DNA of 64,000 nt from Morella rubra (GCA_003952965.2 CM025852.1:24898574-24962573); one strand, 5' to 3'. Numbered from the stretch's first letter, positions 45,534 through 59,464 are shown. Numbers and translations: made by a program. Notes: generated from the letters alone by a model not told the origin.

Positions 45534-46765
45534 ACAGCCTGCCGCCTCTCCTTCATCCTCACGTTATTTGTTCTTTCCTTTGTCATCTTCGTTTTTTTCA
45601 CCACTTTCATCTGGCACTTTGTCGCCTACTTCCGTTGAGGATGATCAGTACACTTTGGAATTTCATCTACTCAATCACAGGCTACAATGCAGGCTTCCAG
45701 TTGTGTAAATTCTACTAAGATTAAAAAAAAAAAAAAAAAACCCCTCACATTTTTGTTTTCTCTACCAAAGCGAAATCTCAACCATCAGAGATCAGAGGAT
45801 GTTTTTTTTCCCCTTCCTCCGCGTGTGATCATGTCTTGTGGGTAGTGACCGTACTGGTAGGTGCAGTACCATTTCACTTGCTATTTATGAGTCTCTCAAC
45901 TATACCATCTGTCCTTATAACTCTTGGTTCATTCCAACTTAAGGAAAATGGCTAATATTAATTCCACCAATATTCGCGGAGTATAACGAAACGTTTCTTT
46001 TGCAAAGAAGCGAACTACGTATTTACCACAAATTAGAGTTGATTTTGACAAATAGAATTGTTTAGAGTGTGGCGTTTCTATAGATTCACGTTATGCGTGC
46101 AAGACAATAGAAACCCACAAATTACTTCAGTTTTTATTCAATTAAAAAATTACTCGTGTTAGAGAAAAAATAAATAAAGAAATAAATAAAGAATTGCTTA
46201 GGAGAAGCGCAAAGAGGCACGAGAGCATCCAAAAGATAGCTATAGTTTACGAATATGCTTCCACACCACAGAACCTAGGATGTCACCAAGAGAATTAGAG
46301 GAGCGACTGATGTGATAAAAAATGAAGTCAAACTAGATATTTAAAGAAAAGTCATTCTGTACACATTGAGCTGTATGAGAAACAACATATGCCCTATTCT
46401 TCTACCTAATCTTCTCTCTTCTCTTGGATGGACCCTTCTCTGCCAGAAAACACCAACCAAACACCCTCTTTACTTTTGCCACCTGTATCCTCTGTTGCCA
46501 GCTGTTACCTCTGTTCTAATTCAAAGCATTTAAAATGGTGGAGAACCCCTCCCCCACCCAAATTCAAGAGTGTGTCTGTCTATCTATTCAATCAACCAAA
46601 CCCAACCAACTATAGCAACTACTGTCACCAAATCCCACCTTCACCTTTTTATCTACACAATGCCCAAACCTGAAGCAAAGAATATTAGGCTACACCTTCC
46701 AGATTGATTTGCCTTTTTCCACTCTCCCCCATTCATGTTGAAAAATAAAAATAAATAATAACTTT
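43304..46765. other. Intergenic region downstream of the ACR8-like gene
   Basis: No gene recognised. A (TA)n microsatellite lies at 45501-45530 and an A run at 45723-45740. The last few hundred bases before 46766 should contain the 3' UTR of the ACR8-like gene (minus strand). Confidence 0.5.
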
Positions 46766-49416
46766 TTAAGAGTAAGATCTGATCAATCCCAAGTTGTACA
46801 GATTCCTTCTCACCAAGCTCCCAAGTGATAACAGCACGGCCCCACCCACTCCTACCTCTTGCTCTTCCCTTTCCACCTTTTGGTGACAAAGCAATGGCAA
46901 CTCCTTCACTTTCAAATTACTCAAACCGATTCTCTGTCTAACAGCTTCGATGAGTTTCGGATCCGCAGGGTTCCCAAGCGCATCGGTTACATAAAAGAAG
47001 TTTATAGCCATGTCACTTTGCGTCGATATCTCGGCTCTTGTAACGTTAAGCCCATTCTCTCGGAACGTTCTTGTCACGTCGGCCAAAAGCCCCTGCCTAT
47101 CCGCCGCTACTAACTCTAGCCTCACACCCTATTCATCAAAACAAATATATGGAAAGAACTATTAACGCCTTGCAGGCTCATAAAAGCTCACGCTTAAGGC
47201 ATGGCCGTGGACCCAATTGACAATTAAAACAGGACAGTACCTGAGACCCTCTTCTTTCAATTGCAGCTTCTAGGCACTGTATGACGCGTTGCCTTTCCGG
47301 TTCAGAACTAATTGGGGTCCCGTCTGTGTGCCTAATGTAAAATTCCTGCAACAAACGAACCAAGTCAGAAACATAGAACTATTTCACAGATAAGAACCAG
47401 ACAATTACTCTAAGAAAGTAAAATGTTAAAAGTATATGCAATACCAGGTATGCTTTCTCGCCAGCTGTGTTAACGGTGCCATGGAAAACGACGTACTCCA
47501 TGTCAGTCAGCGTGCAAACAATGTCGAACAGAAGCTTGGACCTGTCCTTGCACTGAACATTCACCACCGAGTAACCCCTCTCTGCCCAATTCTGAACCAT
47601 CACAACAGGGGAATCAGCGCTGGGCTTCAGAATCGGCTTCCTCTCGTAATCACGATCGGCAAACATCATCTGATGTAGCCTCCTCTCCGTGTGCGTGACC
47701 GCCATAGAGACCGAGGTCTTCGCGCTCCGGATGTCGTTGTCGCCCTTGAGCAAGTTCCTCAGACGTGCTTCGATTCCGTCTATTTTCTGCGAGTCCTCGA
47801 TAGCGCACCCGGAATCACAGTCCTTCACGTATATCAGCGACGCAATTCGACCATTGTGGGTCCAAACTTTGGCCTCCACCACGTTGCATTGAAGGTCGGT
47901 CAGTACGGCAAATACCTCGGAGAGCAGACCCACCCGATCGGTGCCAGTAAGCTCAAGGGCCGTTAGACCGTTGTAACCACTGGTTCGATCGCAGTGAATG
48001 GTGCCCATAGACTGTTAAAACATAATAACGCCAAAAGATTTCAGTTCCCATTGAAAAGGAAAAAGAAAATTAAAAGCGAAAATATTATCATTAAGTTAGA
48101 CGCAAAATTACCTGCTCAATGTAGCTGATAACGCTCTCGTCTGTCAGTTTGTTTCCGTCTTGATCAGTCACATGGAAAACTGCGGCCAAATACAGTAAAC
48201 CTCAGCACATGTATCGGAACCTTCGTGGAAATAGAATCAACACGTCTTAAAATAGAACAGAAAAAAGGGAAAGCAGTAACGTGCGCCCAAAGTCAGTGCA
48301 CGTTAGTGAGGACTCCATTGATAAATACTAAAAAAGAGTTGTTGTCAATTTTTTGCTTACCATCCATGAACCACCTTCCATCCGAAGATATGTAAGCCTT
48401 CTTTATGGAAAGGTTCAGATCGATGAGAACCTGCACGGCCTCTAGTAAAATTCCACGTCTTCTGGCGCTATCAACCTGTACATCAAGCAAAAGCCAAAAA
48501 CGACGACTTTAACACTTTTTCGGGAAACCTCTTTCGTTGTTGTTTTTTCGTTTTTTGAAAGTTCAGAGCATGCTTTTGATGGTTTCGTGGAAGGCTTACC
48601 GTGACCAGAGTCGCAGTTGGGCAAACGGCATTGTCGATCACGACCCTGCGCAACAGCAAAAAGTCAAGTCAGAGGCGCCCCTTTTTTTTTCCAAATTCTT
48701 CAATCGCGTATAAACAGCGGTCTTTGAAAAGTCAGAAAACTATTTAGAATAATCAAGTTGGTTTAATGAATTAATTAATTAAGCATGTGTCGGTGGAAAT
48801 TAGTTTAAAAAAAAGGGTTACTCTGTTTCAGGGCTGCAAATGATTTTCAATAAAATTAATTAAGAATTTCAATATAAAGAAGCGCAACAGGGAGAGAATT
48901 GAATCTCAGACGTGTTTCTTAAGAAAGGATTTCCAAAAGATAAAGCGGACATCGCGAAATTGAAATTACCTTTATCATGTTTACAAAGGTATGCTTTATA
49001 ACTCAGCAAAAATGTTCAAAAACAAAACGTTTAAAATTCGAAGGATGATCATCTAGACACGGTCCGAAACATTTTCAAACCAAAATCAAAGCACGGAGAA
49101 ACGTAAATCGCGCGAACGAAAGATATGGAGCGAAAGCAAGAAGCAATCTCAAAGGCAAACTCGAAACGAATGGCAAAATCCAGATGAAGTTACGGAATAT
49201 GTGACAAAAAATTGAGAGGAAGTGCAGAAATAATTTGCAAAATCAGAAACACAAGAAAAAGGCTCTCAAGGCTTGTGTGAGTACGTCCGCGAGTGAAGAA
49301 GAGGCAAAGATCCAGACTCAGAGGCTGAACTTCGCTTGAGAAAAAGCAACAAACCTGGGAGTGTTCATCCGAGTCACAAGCTTTTCGTATTCATCCACAC
49401 AAGCGGGCCACTCCAT
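46766..49416 (-). CDS. ACR8: ACT domain-containing protein, ACR8-like
   Basis: Seven exons on the minus strand: 49416-49355, 48645-48600, 48475-48361, 48179-48112, 48011-47445, 47345-47241, 47128-46766, joining in frame to 441 aa. It starts [20 protein letters not shown] and then shows four ACT repeats in tandem. First: [14 protein letters not shown] to ESVISYIEQ. Second: [20 protein letters not shown]. Third: [20 protein letters not shown]. Fourth: [20 protein letters not shown]. The C-terminus [19 protein letters not shown] matches the ACR8 hydrophobic tail. ACR proteins contain only ACT domains, resemble the regulatory part of bacterial GlnD, and are thought to sense amino acids or related metabolites; no enzyme activity is known. 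The short first exon and split first ACT domain follow the usual ACR gene layout. Intact. Confidence 0.93.
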
Positions 49417-49873
49417 CTCTATCTTCCTCTTCCTTCGGTTACAAAAAGAGAACAGAGCAAAAACAAAGGACTAGAAGAACAAAAGCCCCGTAACAGCCGG
49501 CTTTCTACACCCTGTTAAATTGCCCTTAGAACAGCAACCGAACGAATTTCTCTGACTGAAGGACGAGATATTCAAAGAACCAGAGAAGAAATTTCCTCCC
49601 TAAAGAGTACCGCTCTCTCTTCTGCTTACCGAACAAAGCCCAGATGCCAGATACCGCCTAGGCTCCAACTCTCACTTTATCTCTCTCAAACCTTCGACCA
49701 AATGGCCATTAACAAACCCTACCAGACCACTTTCTCTCTCTCTCTCTCTCTCTCTCTCCGCGGAAGAGTTACTGATTTCTGTCTGTTTCTCTTACTCTCT
49801 TGCAAGCGCAAAGCACGCCTTGTTCTCAACTCTCTGCCTCCGGGGTGTTATATATATATATATATATATATAT
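49417..49873 (-). promoter_or_regulatory. 5' flank of the ACR8-like gene with microsatellites
   Basis: Upstream of the start codon are a (TC)n tract at 49733-49758, probably within the 5' UTR or core promoter, and a (TA)n tract at 49849-49873. No TATA box could be chosen with confidence because the (TA)n tract masks it. Confidence 0.35.
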
Positions 49874-51487
49874 GAACGACTATTAGTTTTATATAAGGTG
49901 TTTTTAATATTTTATAATTTCGAAACCACGCCTATAAGCAAAGGGTTAGGGGCAGACATAGGGCCCTGCCCGCAGTGACCCAAAACTTTTTCCTTTTTTT
50001 TTTTGTGAATTTTCCTTGCCGAAAACTTTTTCCAGTTCTTTTTTTCCTGTGCAGTAGCCTTTATTATTATTCTTTTTATTTAGCCAGTTCCTTTTATTCC
50101 ACTTCTGCTACATTATGCACTACCTCCTCGAGGCAACCAACCATTGGACCACGTGTCGGCTGATCCCGTATCACGGTTGTTCAAAAGTCCAGCTCGGATG
50201 CCACTCGAACTTCTCAAGCGTCGCTTTGCGTGCGTTAGACTCAATAGGAATTAGAAGAGCAGAGCCACTGCGATTCTTGATGAACGGGAGGGGTCATCCC
50301 ACGTGGCTGTGAGGAACCCCACCGCCTTGAGGTGACTTCGTAATTACGTTGTGATTTTCGGAGCGGGAATTATGACGTCCACACGTGACAACATCGATCA
50401 TATCGGCTTTTCCTCTGTCGTTGTTTAGGCCGGTTTTTTTTTAAATTATTATTTCTATATCGTCGTACGGACCTTCTCGATATCTCCCTGATATTTGCCA
50501 CTGCTTATAACCGCTTTATTCCCTGCAATACCCTCGTACTTGTTACTGACCCTCTTAACATAAGGGTCAATTAGTAATTTAGGACCGGATTCTGTTAGCA
50601 CCTGCGTGGAAGAAGATTCGAATCCTATACGTTAAAATCAAGTCGTGTTAATGAGTGGTAATAGAGAACAAAGCATATTCCCCTGGTACTCGAAGAAGCC
50701 ACGAGGACAAATTAACCATTTCACAGTTTTCAAAAGAGCTGGTTTATAGTGAGAGCGATCCCATCTACCTTGCTAAGAACCCCCTCAACCTTTGCATAAA
50801 ATCACGCTCACATTCTTCTCATTTCCTTGGTCAGTAGTTTTTCTGTACATTCAATACCAATAAAAAGGAAAACATTTACAGTGTTTATGGAAAATTCAGG
50901 CAGTGATTGGGGTTCTGAGAGCTGCCCAAACGCCCATGACTCGTAAAGATGAGAAGTGGTCCCATTAATTTCGTTTGGGCAGCACAATTACGCGCATGAC
51001 TCGTAACGGAGTCGTGGAGGCACGCTTTCGGACTTATTATGTCTTCCAGAGACGGTGCTTTTTTTGAAATGTAAAATAAAAAAATCTCCGACACGTGTTG
51101 GACAAAGAGTAATGTCAACCCCAAATGCTGTCACGGAGCTTGCATCGTGGCCCCCACATGCTGACCTCTCGGTCTGACGATCACGTGCCAGCCCGTCAGA
51201 AAACACGTTCTCTTGCTTGGCCGATGTCTCTGGGACCGACCCTCCGACGTGGCACGACCGCAAGCCGTCTCAACAGTAACGGTTCCCCTTACAAAAAATT
51301 CTCCCCCGTTACGCCGACCGACCCAACGATTTAGCAACGTGGCGGGACGTACGTCGGTCAAACCTAAAGAACTAAAACGGTCGTTATGTCCGAGAAACGG
51401 AGAGTCGGTTTGGGCAGTTGAAATTGAAGACGCCGCTCGTCATGGCCCGCTCGACCCTTGATCTTTTTTCTCAATCCAGGCGTTGCT

Positions 51488-51516
51488 GGCGGGAAGATCA
51501 CCGGTTTCCCGCCAAA
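51488..51516. promoter_or_regulatory. Pair of E2F-type sites
   Basis: GGCGGGAA at 51488-51495 and TTTCCCGCCAAA at 51505-51516 fit the E2F/DP consensus TTTSSCGC in opposite orientations, 10 bases apart. No S-phase gene is recognised next to them. Confidence 0.45.
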
Positions 51517-51854
51517 TTAGACGGCGGTGGGTCCAAGTCATCACGGAATAGATGCGGGTCGACACTGTCGAGGGGAAAGCGTGGCGGGGGCCCACGTTCT
51601 CGACGTGGAAAGTACGTTGGGGGGCGAAATATTCGAGAGCGGAAAACAGTGGCTTTTGGCAGAGAAGAAGAAGGTTGTAATGTACGAGGGTCGAGGAGAG
51701 GTAAAGTAGTGTTGACACGTAGATGACAGCTCAGATGTCGGTCACTGGGTCCCTAGATAATATAATTTAAAGAAGATATTTTTTGGTTTTTTTTTGAAAA
51801 CCCCGCCTTTTCTCGGGTCTCTCTCCTTTGGCAGACTTTATTGACCGTTAACAC

Positions 51855-51866
51855 TTTGGCGCCAAA
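51855..51866. promoter_or_regulatory. Palindromic E2F site
   Basis: TTTGGCGCCAAA is a perfect palindromic E2F element, followed within 60 bases by two G-rich relatives (CTGGCGGGG near 51888, GGGCGG near 51902). Together with the pair at 51488 this resembles the promoter of a replication or cell-cycle gene. Confidence 0.45.
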
Positions 51867-54800
51867 TTCAAAAACCAGATTCACACTCTGGCGGGGATTT
51901 TGGGCGGAAGGTGGTATCCCATACAGCGGCGCCGCATATCTCTCCTCAAGACACTCGAGGCATGTTTTCGTGCGACGTGATTAAACATGTTTGGCGTAAA
52001 TTAAAATGAATTTCCTATAGTAATCGGTATTCAAAGGAAAATTCGATTTCTTGCAATTCTTGATCAAACTTACCTTTTTCGGTAAATGGGTCTCCACTTT
52101 ACGTTGCTTCATTTGCCAAATGATGTGTATAGGATGCAACGAATTCAATTTTTCACCTTTTATGTTTATTTTTTGTGGGTTTCTCATGCAGCGAATTTTG
52201 GAATCCCGAAAATATTTCGCGGCCATAAAAGATCTGGGCCATCAAAGTTAGAATTTCGTACGCCAAAACCTCGCTTCGGGGTCAAACTAGCTGCGCATGT
52301 GACTGAGTGGCTCTGTGTGGCTCAAACCTAGAAATTTGGATAACTTGTTTTGGCAACATCCCAAAAAGAACCCGCTTTGAATACTGTCACGCCCTCCAAA
52401 TGGTCTACTTTCCTAATCTGTTACGCCAACCTTCCAAACACATTCACGCGGGCTACAATCAAGGAAATCTTGATGGAACCGGAGAAATAAGTAGTAAGAA
52501 GGGAAGTAAATAGGTATACGGTATACCATTCATGGCTCTCACTGACCTTAATATGGTATCGTTTTCCAGAAAATATCAAGCACGACTTTGATGCAGGAGA
52601 GTCACCATAGAGGCCAAGAAAACGTAAACATAAAACAAAGACCGCGTCCTGGCTTGCCTTGCAAGTTTGGTTTTTCAACTGCTCTAGATCATGTAACTTT
52701 TAAGCATTCTATAAATAGAAGTGGGTCAGTCAATACAACTGAGTCTTGGGGTTTATTTACTTCTATCTTCGAAAATGACATTGAATACGAAAGATCGAGA
52801 TCATCATTGACTCACAGACCAATCGCCCAATGACAGGCGTCTCTAAATTTGTAGAAAGCTTTGACTCTTTCGAGCAAACTGGTCCAGATACACCTCTAGA
52901 TGCCTAAAACAAAAACTTATCTGCAATTTTCATGAAACAAGTAACTCATATGTTATCAGATTAAAGTTTGCAATTATATATAGAAATAAATATGCATGCG
53001 GGTTTTGAATACTAATGTAACCCAAAATTTAATGTCGAAATTAAATATTTGGTACATGACTTTTAAAATCTGAATAATTTCTACTATAACCAAAAGGATT
53101 ACAATAGCTTTTTGAAATAGGATCTTTGTCGCTGTCTACAGTTTCGAAGACAGAAGGTAGGACGTTGACATGATTAATGCATTCAATTTCTCCCTTAAAT
53201 ATTTCAAAATCAGAGGTTACTAACTTTTTTGTATTTATATTTTAAAGATTTTACTTTAATTAGCAGCTTCTATGAATATTAATACAAAATAAAGTTCTTC
53301 TTCAATTTTTATGCGTAAATTGGATGGACTTTTTTTTTCAATATCAAAAAGGCAAAGTCGATGTCTAAATTAATTTCTATAAAAATGAATATATTAACAA
53401 GGACTTCCCCTTATTTCAATCATGAATCAACCTCGTCCAGATACATTCTTATGTGCCCAAAGCACAGGTACTTCGCAAATGAACCTGGTAGATTCAATGA
53501 TGGACCTTGCGTGGAATTATTAATTTTTTTTTTAACCAATAACAAATATATTCGTTAACTTGATTGGAGAGGAATTGTGTAAACAAATTACACATTAACT
53601 GCTAGCAAAATCAAATTTGCAGGCCGCCGGTTCAGATTTGCCACACAGCCTGAAATGAAATATAAATTAAAATTTGATCTCTAAAGTCAACCTTTAAATA
53701 GAAATTTTTTAAAATATTTAGTTGTTTAGAAAATGGATTTCATATAACTTAATTCTCAACATATTGATACAAAATCGGAATTAATTTGACTTTATTAATA
53801 TTTTTTTTTATTGGCATTTGACTTTTAATGTTAGTGGCGCCGGAACAGAATGGGGGTGTCTGCTTCACGAATAGCATGTCGCTTCCCTCTAGGTAGCTAT
53901 CGTGCAGGACATCTAACGTTATAAATCAACCAAATATATATTACACGCAACAAAACAAACGTTTATCTAGGAATAGTTCTTTCGAGGCTGCAACATCGCC
54001 ATCTAGATCAAGTATACGCCAGCTGGTAAATTATTCTTGCATGAAAAAGGAATCTCCTTTGTGAAAACAGTAAAATCGTAAATATAAAATATATAAAAAT
54101 ATAAGTTGGAATTTTCAATTCAATGTAAAGACAGTGACTTTTCCCTTATCGGCTCCTCCAAACATTGTGAGGATTTTGGTAGTGACCTTTCGGCCCATGG
54201 AGGAGCCCAGTCCCAAATAGTCAAGCATTTCGGCTCCAAGAATACAACTACATGTACGTGTATATGGTATTTAAAATGGAGGAGTACGTTTTGCCGTACC
54301 GTATGAATTGTATATGCGGCTATGTTTTGCCGTACCTGGTTTGGTTCCGGGTAGCAAAAAAATCTCATTCAGATCGATCGCAGGGAGTTTATAATTTATA
54401 TATAGGATGGTCAGCTTAGGCGGTCCATGCTTTTGACAGATGGGGGCGGATCAGGGATGGCCAATCTGGGCCATTTCGGCTCCCTGTCACCTGTGAGAGG
54501 ACAATATATCTAAACTGGGTCACTTTTCGAACACTACAATATAATCTCTAGAGGGTAAAGAAGATTTGCCCAACGACTTCACAATCTAAAGTTCATTGGA
54601 CAGTAGAAGTGACCAAAAGTTTCACCGAACACACAAGGACGGTTACTGTTTTTTCCTCTTCTTTAAAGTAGGTCTCAAATTGTTCGCCATTGAAGTTGTC
54701 TTTTGTTGTGAGAATGAAATCATATCACATTCCGAGTAAAGCAGTGGTGATGAGTGAGAAAAGGCAGTGTCAAAACTTCCAACTAGGAAATTTCAGTACA

Positions 54801-57224
54801 GTGTGACGCTGTTGATAGCCGTTTCTATAGGAAAGGAATTTGATATCTGTGTGGTGATAAATTAAGGGCCCAAAACGCCAAGAATGTGTTACAATTGTCA
54901 AACCAAGCCAGTAACTCCAACCTCGTCATTGGGGGATTCAAAAGCCTCGGATTGGTGAAAGCAATGGAAGGTTGAATGATTCTCCTCCAAACGATTTGTA
55001 GCGTAGCTTTTGTTACAAACGACTGGACTATTGACTTCGCTCCCGTGTAGAATTGGTCGAGGCCCTAATCTTGTAGGTCTAGAGCCAATCAAGGTGAGCC
55101 GGGTTCTTCATTTGACGTTGGAGGTCTTAGTTAGGTGTATGAAGAAGACTTACCTGGTCCTCCCATTACGTGACTCGCTTTAAATTTTATTGGGTAAAAA
55201 AAAAAAAAGTTTAGCTAAAAATAAATGACAGAGAATAAGGAAATGCCTAAATAGTATGCTATTTGTTTAGGGGAGTTGCTGTAGTTTCCGAGTAGAGACA
55301 TGTTTGATCCTAAAAAGATGAACATAAGAAGAGGTTTATTGGAAAAAAACCAAGAAAGGAGACTACTGTTACCGTTTTGGAGCTTAATTTTCTCCATTAG
55401 CTCATGGACTGCGTACACCCTTCTGCTGTTCGTGCAGACCTGCCGACTTCAGCCAGCATTGCGACCAGACAAAGAAAAACGGTCATTTGTCGTGTCAAAG
55501 GAAAACGATTAACCCCTTAGCGTAGAAGCCTCTAAATCAGAATGAAAAGCACCCTTTCCAGAAGTATAATCAGATCAAATCCTCACTGTAAAAATCTCTT
55601 CAGAGTCGACATGAAGTCAACTGTAATATGGTCCTAATGATGTGTTACTCTCTTAATTTCTCTGTGTTTGTTTTTCAAAGCTGAAGCGCAATGTTGGTGG
55701 ACGGATACAACTAATTTCATTATTAAAGGTGATCTTTTTCTAAGCAATAAAATCTAGAAGGAGATTTTCCTTTTCACCCACGACCCGGACATGTTTTACG
55801 TAATGGCTGAAATCATTCAGAAAACGATTTGGGTTCCTATGTCACCTTTTCTTAAAACAAAAAAAAAATTAGCGTACAAGTGAATAGCTGAGCCTCTAAA
55901 TCAGACTGTTCCTCCGTGATACAAGTTTAAATTCAAATTATGCTTCTTCTTTTTTACTCTGTATTGTTGCCCTCTCCCTTTTGGGTACCCTCCCAATGCA
56001 GTGGGCAGCAGACTAGATTCATTTGGCCGACTCCTATAATCATCTTTTTCTGATCAAATGACCGAGTAACTTTGATTGCAGCACTGTGTGGAGTTACTAA
56101 AAACGAGTAAAAATCTCTTGGCCGGCGGACCCAGAAACGAAAAGAAAGTCAAACAGGAGAGAGACATCGTTATCATGAGCCTCATGTACTGCAGCAGGGC
56201 ACATGGGAAGCTGTATTGGGCTCAAGCACGAGATCCGGTTGGTGCTGCACATGCAGAGATTTGCATGCCCCCACTTACAGGTTTCCCTCTAGTTTTGACT
56301 GCTTTGATATATATATTAAAAGATATCCAAGATCTAATTTGACCATTCAGTCATCTGTGACAATCTGTGTTAGCCTACTCCAATCTGCTGCAAGATATCA
56401 CGGAGGGTTGTCTTGTCTTGCACAGCTGGGGGGACTAGCACGTTAATGAGAAGTGGGATGCCACCAATATTATTCAAAAGAAGCTTCTGCACCAGTGTAC
56501 TAAATACAAGATAGTCAGGAATGTGCGGGCAGATTGTCAATCATCTTATGAGTGGTCATAGTCGTCTCCTTGTGTCGAAAGGTTAAGGTAGTGTCCTGCT
56601 AAATTTGAGTAGTTCCCTCAGGTGTTGCCTAACCACATGACTCCACATGCAGGTACAGTAGAGTTTGGCCCTGACTTTTCTGGGTATTGATGGGGCGGGC
56701 AAACCCAATTGACAAGATGGTTTATAATTTGAGGCCCTGGCTTGAAAACCTAGTCGTTGCTTACTTGAAGCGGTACTTTTTTCATGATCACCAGGGGCAT
56801 TATAACAGTAGGGTTTGGCTGCAAGGGAGTCCAGTAGTGACTCATTATTTCCATGCGCGCCGTGTGAATGCACCTAATTTCATACAGGATATACAGAAGA
56901 TCCGACAAACTTTGCGTGAATGTACCCCTCACGCTTCCGATAGAGATCACAAGATGTGCAGTAGCAGAAGCGCCCAACACCGCTTCTCGTATTTCCATTG
57001 CTCTAATATTAACCACACCGTTACCGAACAGATGGACCCATATGTGAGCTTTTTTGACTAAGCGCTTTTTTTTTTTTGGTCCGAATGGGCTCAAAATGGG
57101 CAAGAATTTTGGCCAATTGTTTTTTATTATACATTATAAATTAACAATTGATGAAGCTAAATCTAACTAGCATATCACAAAATACATTGGGCAGAAAGTC
57201 CGAGAAACTGGACTAGAAACCAGT

Positions 57225-57345
57225 GGCGGATGTAGGGCCTGATCCAGGTTGGCCCATGTAAAACTTTGAATTTTTTTTTTTTAATAACTAATCTGTGCCC
57301 TTTAGGCTTTAGTCTAGGCCGGCCCCCTTTAATGCCGGAACATGC
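57225..57345. repeat. Dispersed module starting 'cagtggcggatgtaggg'
   Basis: A 'gtggcgga' head, an A/T tract, then 'taggccggccccctttaatg'. It resembles the modules at 2295, 3592 and 4440 and the head of the dispersed repeat at 2056. Class not determined. Confidence 0.35.
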
Positions 57346-59464
57346 AACTATTTGATATCTGAGAGAAGGGGTGGGGAATCGAGGATATGCATTCCATTGT
57401 TTGATACGTGGACTATTTTTGTTGGATGGTTTCAAGTAGTAAAGCAACTGTTTTTCGAACACAACCCTTAGAACAATACAGAGACGTTGCCGAAATATTA
57501 ACGATGTTTTATATTAGAATAGCGTTACATTAATGTCTCCACGTTCGACTCTAAAATTAGAATGTGGCCTCGACGGTAAGACACATACATTATGTGCACC
57601 GTTTCTTTTATTATGTCAGTACTGATTGTTAATGGTAAAATAAATTGAGATGTTCAAAAGAATGTATAAGACTAATATATTGGATTAAATGTCCACAAGT
57701 TAGTGGATGAAATTGAAATATGGCAGATAATAAATATTTTGTGAACTTATTCGTATTTTGAGCTTTCCTATTACTTAAATATACAACTCTCTATCAAGAG
57801 ATTAGGTATTTCATCCGAGCTGGAGATCTTAGACTAGATCATTGCATGATTGTATTACTCTAATATGCAAGACAAAAGAAAAAAAAAGGTGAGGGACTCA
57901 GAGGGAGTAAGGATGTGCAACTTTGTAGATCTTGGCTACTTTCTAATTGCAATTGAAGTAATTAATAAATGATAAAGGAGGAAACTATTAAGAACGAAGT
58001 CATTTTGCAACGTTTTTAGAAGATGCAAACTTGTAGGATCTAATTATCATCTCTCAGTTTCAGCAATTAGTGCGTTACGCGTATTTAAATATTTTTAATA
58101 TTTTTAGTTCTTAATTTTAACTCTTAAGACATTTTTTTGCATTGCGTAAGAAAATTTTGTTGTTGTCATTTCGCCTTAAGAGTTGGCTCCTTTTCAAATT
58201 CAATCATGGTTCTACCATTGCTAGAAACCCACAACTTGAGATGGGCTGAAAGGTTGAATTACACCTTTCTTCCTCCTACAAGCAGAGAAAACAATCAAGA
58301 CCATGAGACCCTCCCCGTGGGGATACCTTCGACGATTTTGTTAATTGTCATTTTTCCTTTCCTTAGTTCTTTTTGAAAGAAGTGCTTACCCCCTTACCTT
58401 CCCTCCTTCTTTCTTATATCCCTCCCTTTTTTGTGGGCATGGGCCTGTCCTCCTCCTTTACTCTTTTTATTGGAGGGAAATCGGCGCTGGAGTCTCAATT
58501 CCTTTTTTCCTTGCATTCATTAAATCTTTATCAAATCTTTCTTGTTAGTATCTTTTTTAGGGAATAAGATGATTATCGCCTCCTGGGTACTCTTCCTGTG
58601 ATCTTGATGGAACCTATCATAAAAAGGCTTATCTCTCTTCAATTTCTATCAGCTCTCGGGCAGTAGAGATTCACTAACCTCGACATGGGTCATGGCTCCC
58701 CTTTTCTTCGCTCTTCTCCTACTGGGCTGCCTTTCCTTGGGTTGGGCTTTTGGAATGGGCTGTTGGAGAAAATCCACTTCATCAATAATAAATAAAATGT
58801 AAAATAATCATTCATCCAAAATTTAATAAAATTATAATATTTTAAAATTACAGGTATTTGAAAAAAAAATCATTTATCTATTTGAGCCCTAAGTATATAT
58901 ATTTTTTAAATAATCAAAACCGAAAATTTCGCCTATTCTGATTCTAAAAATTGTCCAAAAAAAAAAAAAATTGCAGTTCCGGCCGAAATATTTGCCCATC
59001 CCTAATTTGCATGTGGCTGTCGATGAAGTTATGACTGGGGCGATATCGTGAGGGCCCATGGTCCAAGGGAAAGAGGGATTGTTACATCCACTGCCTGGTC
59101 TTTTTGTGTTTCTGATCTTTTACTTCAACTGTTCCATGAACCCAATAAAACATCCTCTATTTGTAGTCGAAATCCCTGAACACCCTTGTAATGGGCCTGG
59201 CTCAATGACTTGTAAGTCTCGTATGTACTGGATTTTAGACTGACGAGCGCATTATGATTTGTTGGGCCTCTCACAGGGCCCACTAACAGTGGATTGCTAC
59301 ATTTTCAGCGTTGCTCCTCTTGTTTCAAGCCCAGTCGAAACTCCATGTCCGAAAGTAAATCTAGCTGGAACAAACTCAGCGATACGGCATCGTTTTCGAT
59401 ATGAAGCATATTCAATCCATTGTCGCTAGCATATGAGACTTCGGAAGTAGTTTTCTTGCCAAAC
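57346..59464. other. Spacer and 5' flank of the CLPT gene
   Basis: No gene recognised. It contains a dispersed repeat (58090-58230) and an AT-rich stretch at 58790-59010 ending 'gaaatatttgcccatcccta', which resembles a small hAT element end. The CLPT promoter should lie within the last few hundred bases. Confidence 0.4.
58090..58230 (-). repeat. Dispersed repeat, copy 3 of 3
   Basis: On the minus strand: 'tggtagaaccatgattgaat', 'ccaactcttaaggcgaaatg', then 'aatgcaaaaaaatgtcttaa'. Same family as 2056-2180 and 19560-19720. Confidence 0.55.

Larger units (their letters stand above)
49874..57224. other. Gene-poor intergenic region
   Basis: No conserved gene recognised over 7.3 kb. 51120-51960 is markedly GC-richer than its surroundings and carries E2F-type sites. 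Open frames there (for example 51418-51726 plus) run in several overlapping frames on both strands and show no domain. The longer overlapping open frames at 56687-57061 (plus) and 56750-57103 (minus) also match nothing I know. Confidence 0.45.

Noticed and set aside
56687-57103. Overlapping 124-codon (plus) and 117-codon (minus) frames.
   Set aside because: They are mutual shadows, no protein family is recognised, and there are no splice or promoter signals to choose either. Left as unassigned.
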